A stretch of 64,000 bases of DNA from JASHPR01 sp963729365. Its GTDB lineage: Bacteria > Actinomycetota > Actinomycetes > Streptosporangiales > Streptosporangiaceae. The notes below the pieces were generated by a model. It was not told where the DNA came from. It made no database searches and worked only from the letters and a program-made list of their open reading frames with translations. Of the stretch, positions 60,187 to 64,000 are shown piece by piece. The stretch covers positions 277,123 through 341,122 of the forward strand of contig CAVSNQ010000010.1 in the NCBI GenBank assembly GCA_963729365.1, read 5' to 3'. Position 1 is the stretch's first letter. Each line of letters opens with the position of its first letter. Both the position numbers and the translations under genes were made by a program.

Positions 60187-62610
60187 GTGGGGAAGGATGC
60201 GGCCGGCGCGGTAGGTGGGGTGCATGGTTTCGCGCCGGGGTTGACGAGTTTTGTAGGCCGGGCAGGTGCGGTGGAAGAGGTCGCCGCCCTGCTCGGTGAG
60301 TACCGGCTGGTGACGGTGACCGGGCCGGGCGGGGTGGGCAAGACGCGGCTGGCCGGGGAGGCGGCGCGGCGGGTGGCGGCCCGATTCGCTGACGGTGCGT
60401 GGCTAGTGGAGCTGGCCAGCGTGCGGGAACCGGCACTGGTGCCGGCAGCCGTGGCTGTGGCGGTGGGGCTGCGTCAGCCACCCGGCATGTCCATCATGGA
60501 CTCGCTGGCTGGAGGCCTGGCCCGGCAGCAACTGCTGCTCGTGCTGGACAACTGCGAGCATCTGATCGGCACGGCGGCCGAGCTATGCGGGGCGCTGCTT
60601 GCGGCCGCCGATGACGTGCGCATCCTGGCAACCAGCCGGGAGCCGGTCGGGGTGGCCGGTGAAGCATGCTACCGGCTGCCCCCGCTGGGCCTGCCTGAGG
60701 CGGGCAACCGGGTAAAGGCTGGCGGGTCTGAGGCGGTGGCCCTGTTCGCCGACCGGGCCCGCCAGGCTGACTCGCATTTCGCCCTGAGCGGTGCGTCGGG
60801 TCCTGTGGTGGCGCGGCTGGTGCAGCGGCTGGACGGGATGCCGCTGGCGATCGAGCTGGCCGCAGCGCGGGTGGCGTCACTGGGCGTGGAGCAACTGCTG
60901 GACCGGATCGATGACCGATTCCGGCTGCTTATTGCCCGTGACCGGATGACGCCGCCCCGGCACCGGTCGCTGGCGGCCACGGTGGACTGGAGTTATCAGC
61001 TGCTCGGCGAGCCGGAGCGGCGGACGTTCCGCCGGATCTCGGTGTTCCCGGCCCCGTTCACGCTGCAGGGCGCAGAGGCGGTCGCCGGAGCAGATGCCGG
61101 GCCTGCGGTGTTGCAGCTCGTGGACAGCTCGCTGCTGACGCCGCCCCGGACCGGGCCCGATGGCCGGCCACGGTATCTGATGCTGGAAACCCTGCGCGCC
61201 TACGGGCTGGAACGGCTGGCCGAGGCCGGCGAGCACCCCGGCGCCACCGCTGCGCTGGCCAGGTACGGCCTGGCGGTGGCGGAGCAGGCGGCGGCCGGGA
61301 TGCAGGCCAGCGGTGGGGAGCTTCAGGCCGCGCGATGGCTGGACGCCGAAGACCCCGCCGTGCACCAGGGCCTGGCCTGGGCTTTGGAGCACGACCGGGC
61401 TACCGCGCTGCGGCTGGCCATGGCTCTGGCGCCGTGGTGGCGGCTGCGGGGCCGAGGGGTGGGCGGCTACACGCTGCTGCGCGCCGCCGCCGAGCACGCT
61501 GTACCCGGCCAGGACGCGTGGTGCGCCGGCCAGTTCTGGCTCGGTGCGCTGGCGCACTGCGGGTCCGACTTTGCCGCCGAACTCGGGCATTTTACGGCGG
61601 TCTGTGACGCCCTGGCCGTCGGCGGGCCCTCACCTGAGCTGGCTGACGGGCTGGCAGGCAGGGCTGGGGCGCTGCGAAATCTGGACCGGGTGCCCGAGGC
61701 GGCCGAGGATGCCCGCCGTGCCCTGGCCGTGGCCCGGGAATGCGGCTACCCGGCGGGACAGGCGCTGGCGCTGGCCGAGCTCAGCTCGGCCGCTGATTAC
61801 GCTGGCGATGCCGCCGCTGCCCTGGAGTGGGCCCGGCAAGCGCAGCGGATCGACCCGGCACGTATCCCCGACTGGATCGGCCGAGAACGCGACGTCATCC
61901 TGACGACCGCGCTGATGGAGGCTGGCCAGGTGACTGGCGCCCAGCTCAGCTGCGCCGAATTGCTGGCCCGGGCACAGGACGCGGGCGACCTGGAATACCA
62001 GTCAGAGTGCCTGTGGCTCATGGCGGAGATCGACCGGCGGGCAGGCCGCATGGCCGACGCAAGGTCGAACCTTCGTGACTCTCTCCGGGTCGCCGCGCAG
62101 ACCGGTGAGCCGCTACGCCTGATCGACTGCCTGAACACCTGCGCGTACCTGTGCGCGGAGATGGGGCGCTGGGCTGAAGCGATCACGATATGGGCGGCCC
62201 ACGCCACCCACCATGCGGGCTTGGGCATGCCCGAAACGCTGCCGCTGGACGCGCAACACCGCCAGGACCCTCTCCGGAAAGCCCGGCAGATGCTGGGACC
62301 CGCCCGCACGCGGGCAGCCGAAGAACGCGGCGCGGCGATGACGCTAGCCACCGCCGTCGAGTTCGCAGGGGTGGTCACCGCCGCAGACGGGCAAGGACCT
62401 CAGGCACCGCCGGGCCTGCGACAGCTCAGCCCGCGAGAACGGGAGCTGGTCACCCTGGTCGCCCAGGGCGCCACCGACCTGCAGATCGCCGAGCGGCTGT
62501 TCATCAGCGTCCGCACCGTCCGCTCCCACCTGGACCGCATCCGGGACAAGACCGGGTGCCGGCGCCGCGCCGACCTGACCCGGCTCGCCCTGCAGGCCGA
62601 CCTGGTCTAG
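60187..62610 (+). CDS. STAND ATPase - LuxR regulator
   Basis: About 807 residues from GTG 60187; an upstream GTG/ATG would add non-family sequence. Walker A GPGGVGKT lies near 46-53, then LLLVLDNCEHLI, MPLAIELAAARV and DWSYQLLGEPERRTFRRISV (NB-ARC/AfsR core), helical repeats, and a C-terminal LuxR HTH near 747-806. It is a paralogue of the 56950 gene lacking the cyclase domain; their HTH-coding ends are almost identical in DNA. Probably a ligand-controlled activator. Confidence 0.88.
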   Translation: MGKDAAGAVGGVHGFAPGLTSFVGRAGAVEEVAALLGEYRLVTVTGPGGVGKTRLAGEAARRVAARFADGAWLVELASVREPALVPAAVAVAVGLRQPPGMSIMDSLAGGLARQQLLLVLDNCEHLIGTAAELCGALLAAADDVRILATSREPVGVAGEACYRLPPLGLPEAGNRVKAGGSEAVALFADRARQADSHFALSGASGPVVARLVQRLDGMPLAIELAAARVASLGVEQLLDRIDDRFRLLIARDRMTPPRHRSLAATVDWSYQLLGEPERRTFRRISVFPAPFTLQGAEAVAGADAGPAVLQLVDSSLLTPPRTGPDGRPRYLMLETLRAYGLERLAEAGEHPGATAALARYGLAVAEQAAAGMQASGGELQAARWLDAEDPAVHQGLAWALEHDRATALRLAMALAPWWRLRGRGVGGYTLLRAAAEHAVPGQDAWCAGQFWLGALAHCGSDFAAELGHFTAVCDALAVGGPSPELADGLAGRAGALRNLDRVPEAAEDARRALAVARECGYPAGQALALAELSSAADYAGDAAAALEWARQAQRIDPARIPDWIGRERDVILTTALMEAGQVTGAQLSCAELLARAQDAGDLEYQSECLWLMAEIDRRAGRMADARSNLRDSLRVAAQTGEPLRLIDCLNTCAYLCAEMGRWAEAITIWAAHATHHAGLGMPETLPLDAQHRQDPLRKARQMLGPARTRAAEERGAAMTLATAVEFAGVVTAADGQGPQAPPGLRQLSPRERELVTLVAQGATDLQIAERLFISVRTVRSHLDRIRDKTGCRRRADLTRLALQADLV

Positions 62611-62680
62611 CCCGCCGCCAACCCGGAGCGCGCGGCCCTTGCCGACTGTGGGTAGTTGTACCCCGCCGCCCGTGGCCCCG

Positions 62681-62734
62681 GCAAAGGGGTAATCCGGCCT
62701 CTGCCCCGTACGCCCCCTGTGCCGCAGCCTGGCA
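62681..62734 (+). promoter_or_regulatory. Duplicated upstream motif, copy 2 (before the ECF sigma gene)
   Basis: GCAAAGGGGTAATCCGGCCT followed by CTGCC (62681-62705), then GCAGCCTGGCA at 62724-62734, 45 bases before the sigma factor ATG. It matches copy 1 at 24 of the first 28 positions and exactly in the 11-base second block. Confidence 0.65.
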
Positions 62735-62778
62735 TCAATGGCGGGAACCACCCGCCAACCAGGGAAGGGGGGACCACC

Positions 62779-63327
62779 ATGTTGACCCAGGAGGATGCCG
62801 ATCTGGTGGCCCAGATCGCCGCTGGCGACACCGGTGCCCCGATGGCTGAGCTGTACCGCCGGTATGCCGGGCGGCTGTACCGTTATGGGCTGCAGGCGCT
62901 TGGTGATGCCGGGCTGGCGGAGGAGATGGTGCAGGAGTGCTTCGTGCGCCTGTGGCGGACCGCGGGGCGGTTCGACCCGGCCCGCGGCAGCGTCGCCGCT
63001 TACCTGATCGTGATTGGCCGCAGCGTCGCCGCCGATGTGCGCAAGCGGCCGTCGTCGCGGCCGCTTGGGCGGCTGGAGGAAGCGCTGCTGCCGCCGCAGC
63101 TGGACAGCGTCGATCAGATCCTGTCCGGCCTGATGGTCCGGGAGGCGGTGGACTCGCTCAGCCCGTCGCACCGGCAGGTGATCATGCTGGCCGAGGCGGG
63201 GCTGACCCAGTCGCAGATCGCTGCCCGGCTCGGGCTGCCGCTGGGAACGGTGAAGACCCGGACCTTCCACGCGCTGCGGGCGCTGCGCGCCGCGCTGTGC
63301 AAGCAGGGCCTTCCTGCCGCCGCATGA
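62779..63327 (+). CDS. ECF-type RNA polymerase sigma factor
   Basis: A 182-residue sigma-70 family protein. Region 2: AELYRRYAGRLYRYGLQALG, LAEEMVQECFVRLWRTAGRF, DPARGSVAAYLIVIGRSVAA. Region 4: LSPSHRQVIMLAEAGLTQSQ, IAARLGLPLGTVKTRTFHAL. ATG 62779 with GGGGGGA upstream. No anti-sigma factor gene follows, so control may come from the LuxR regulators or at transcription level through the shared motif. Confidence 0.92.
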   Translation: MLTQEDADLVAQIAAGDTGAPMAELYRRYAGRLYRYGLQALGDAGLAEEMVQECFVRLWRTAGRFDPARGSVAAYLIVIGRSVAADVRKRPSSRPLGRLEEALLPPQLDSVDQILSGLMVREAVDSLSPSHRQVIMLAEAGLTQSQIAARLGLPLGTVKTRTFHALRALRAALCKQGLPAAA

Positions 63328-63628
63328 CCCGGATCCGGGGCTCGCATGGTCGGCCAGCGCAGCCTCCGGAGGTAAAGCTGGCATAGCCAGGAGGCCACCC
63401 CAGCGGAGGACCTCCTCGCTGCCACGGCACCCGCCGCTGACTCCCCGCTCATATTTCTATTTCTTACGACGCCGGGCGCCCGAACGGTTCACACCCAGCC
63501 CGAGAAAATTTCTCAGATGATCCGCGAAATCGAAGTGAACCATTGCGTCCTTGCCCATCGTATCTCATCTATCTGGCCCGCAGCGGCCGGGAAAGTAAGA
63601 CTTCAGGGACAAGAGAGGAATTAGGCAA
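63328..63628. other. Interval without a recognisable gene
   Basis: No gene seen. The right half is relatively AT-rich and should contain the promoter of the DUF2510 gene. Confidence 0.5.
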
Positions 63629-64000
63629 ATGACTACCAATAATGCAGAATCAGCCATGAGCGCGCAGGCGATTGCCGGCCAGCCCGGCTGGCTCCCGGAT
63701 CGGCCTGCCGCTCGAGTCCCGGTACTGGGATGGCACCCGCTGGACTCAGGCGGTGATGAGGGCCGGTGAGGTCGATACGGACCCGGAGGCGGAGCCCTCG
63801 GAGCCGGGCCCCGGTCCGTCCATCCTGCCGGACCCGCCTGCTCCGGATGACACGATGATGCCCCATGACGCCCCGCCGGCTCCCACGGACCGCTTCACGT
63901 CCATCCCGGCGGCCGCGGCCCAGGCCCGCTGGTCCCAGATGCTCCCGATGATGGGGGTCACCGTCACGCAGACGACGCCAGGCCGGATCGATGGAATCGT
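63629..64000 (+). pseudogene. DUF2510-domain protein, apparently frameshifted, running off the window
   Basis: From ATG 63629 (AGAGAGGA upstream) the frame begins MTTNNAESAMSAQAIAGQPG and WLPD, the first half of the DUF2510 motif PGWYPDP. The second half appears one frame over: GLPLESRYWDGTRWTQAVMR, which then stays open to the window end with a Pro/Asp-rich linker. A one-base lesion near 63700 is the simplest reading. DUF2510 proteins are usually membrane-anchored proteins of unknown function. Confidence 0.6.

Noticed and set aside
1..64000. CRISPR arrays, tRNA or rRNA genes
   Set aside because: No regularly spaced repeats, cloverleaf-like sequences or rRNA segments were noticed on either strand.

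Overview
The window is high-GC DNA with actinobacterial gene content: SDRs, LuxR/LAL regulators, F420/deazaflavin-type oxidoreductases, a DesK-type two-component system, a perfect match to the KstR operator consensus, and dense TTG/GTG starts with 4-bp ATGA/GTGA overlaps. It is most likely a chromosomal accessory region of a soil actinomycete. The sequence alone does not support a genus. No rRNA, tRNA or CRISPR array was seen.

Layout. 0-9 kb: a membrane protein; a cobalt-type nitrile hydratase whose beta subunit is split into two genes (three-subunit architecture); a LysM cell-wall protein with a hairpin terminator; an MFS transporter; and small enzymes (YciI, DinB, SDR). 9-18 kb: an APH-like kinase, an IS607-family remnant with internal deletion, a VOC protein, an excisionase-like HTH protein, a SNF2 helicase, a broken methyltransferase, a YdeI/DUF1905 protein, and a gene-free interval bounded by inverted repeats. 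18-21.5 kb: an ABC ATPase - permease - histidine kinase - LuxR response regulator operon. 22-30 kb: a frameshifted GNAT, an ICMT-like protein, a PHA-depolymerase-like hydrolase coupled to an acyl-CoA dehydrogenase remnant, a ParA-RHH pair with a palindromic upstream site, MscL with a zinc ribbon, a frameshifted DHFR-like gene, an LLM flavoprotein and a CBM48-like protein. 30-37 kb: a methyltransferase, deazaflavin and SDR genes with a divergent TetR and paired operators, and a KSTD-like flavoprotein with a KstR site beside a CYP142-like P450 (steroid theme). 37-47 kb: three toxin-antitoxin modules, two with clean palindromic operators. Among them lie a cysteine-less disulfide-reductase homologue, a glucose dehydrogenase reduced to 74 residues and coupled to a gluconolactonase, an SDR, an ICMT and a TetR regulator.

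46.9-63.3 kb is a regulatory island. It holds three large STAND/LuxR regulators (one with an N-terminal class III cyclase domain), an ECF sigma factor, an orphan substrate-binding lipoprotein, a lipase-like protein whose nucleophile serine is Asn, and a run of DUF4389/DUF4386-type membrane proteins. Two pairs of duplicated non-coding motifs (49737/53787 and 60017/62681) tie these genes together and suggest shared control. This is the best candidate for an uncharacterised system in the window.

Broken genes are unusually common (GNAT, DHFR-like, methyltransferase, acyl-CoA dehydrogenase, glucose dehydrogenase, IS607, LuxR tail, probably the F420 oxidoreductase and the DUF2510 protein). Several differ from an intact frame by a single base, so both real decay and assembly error must be considered.
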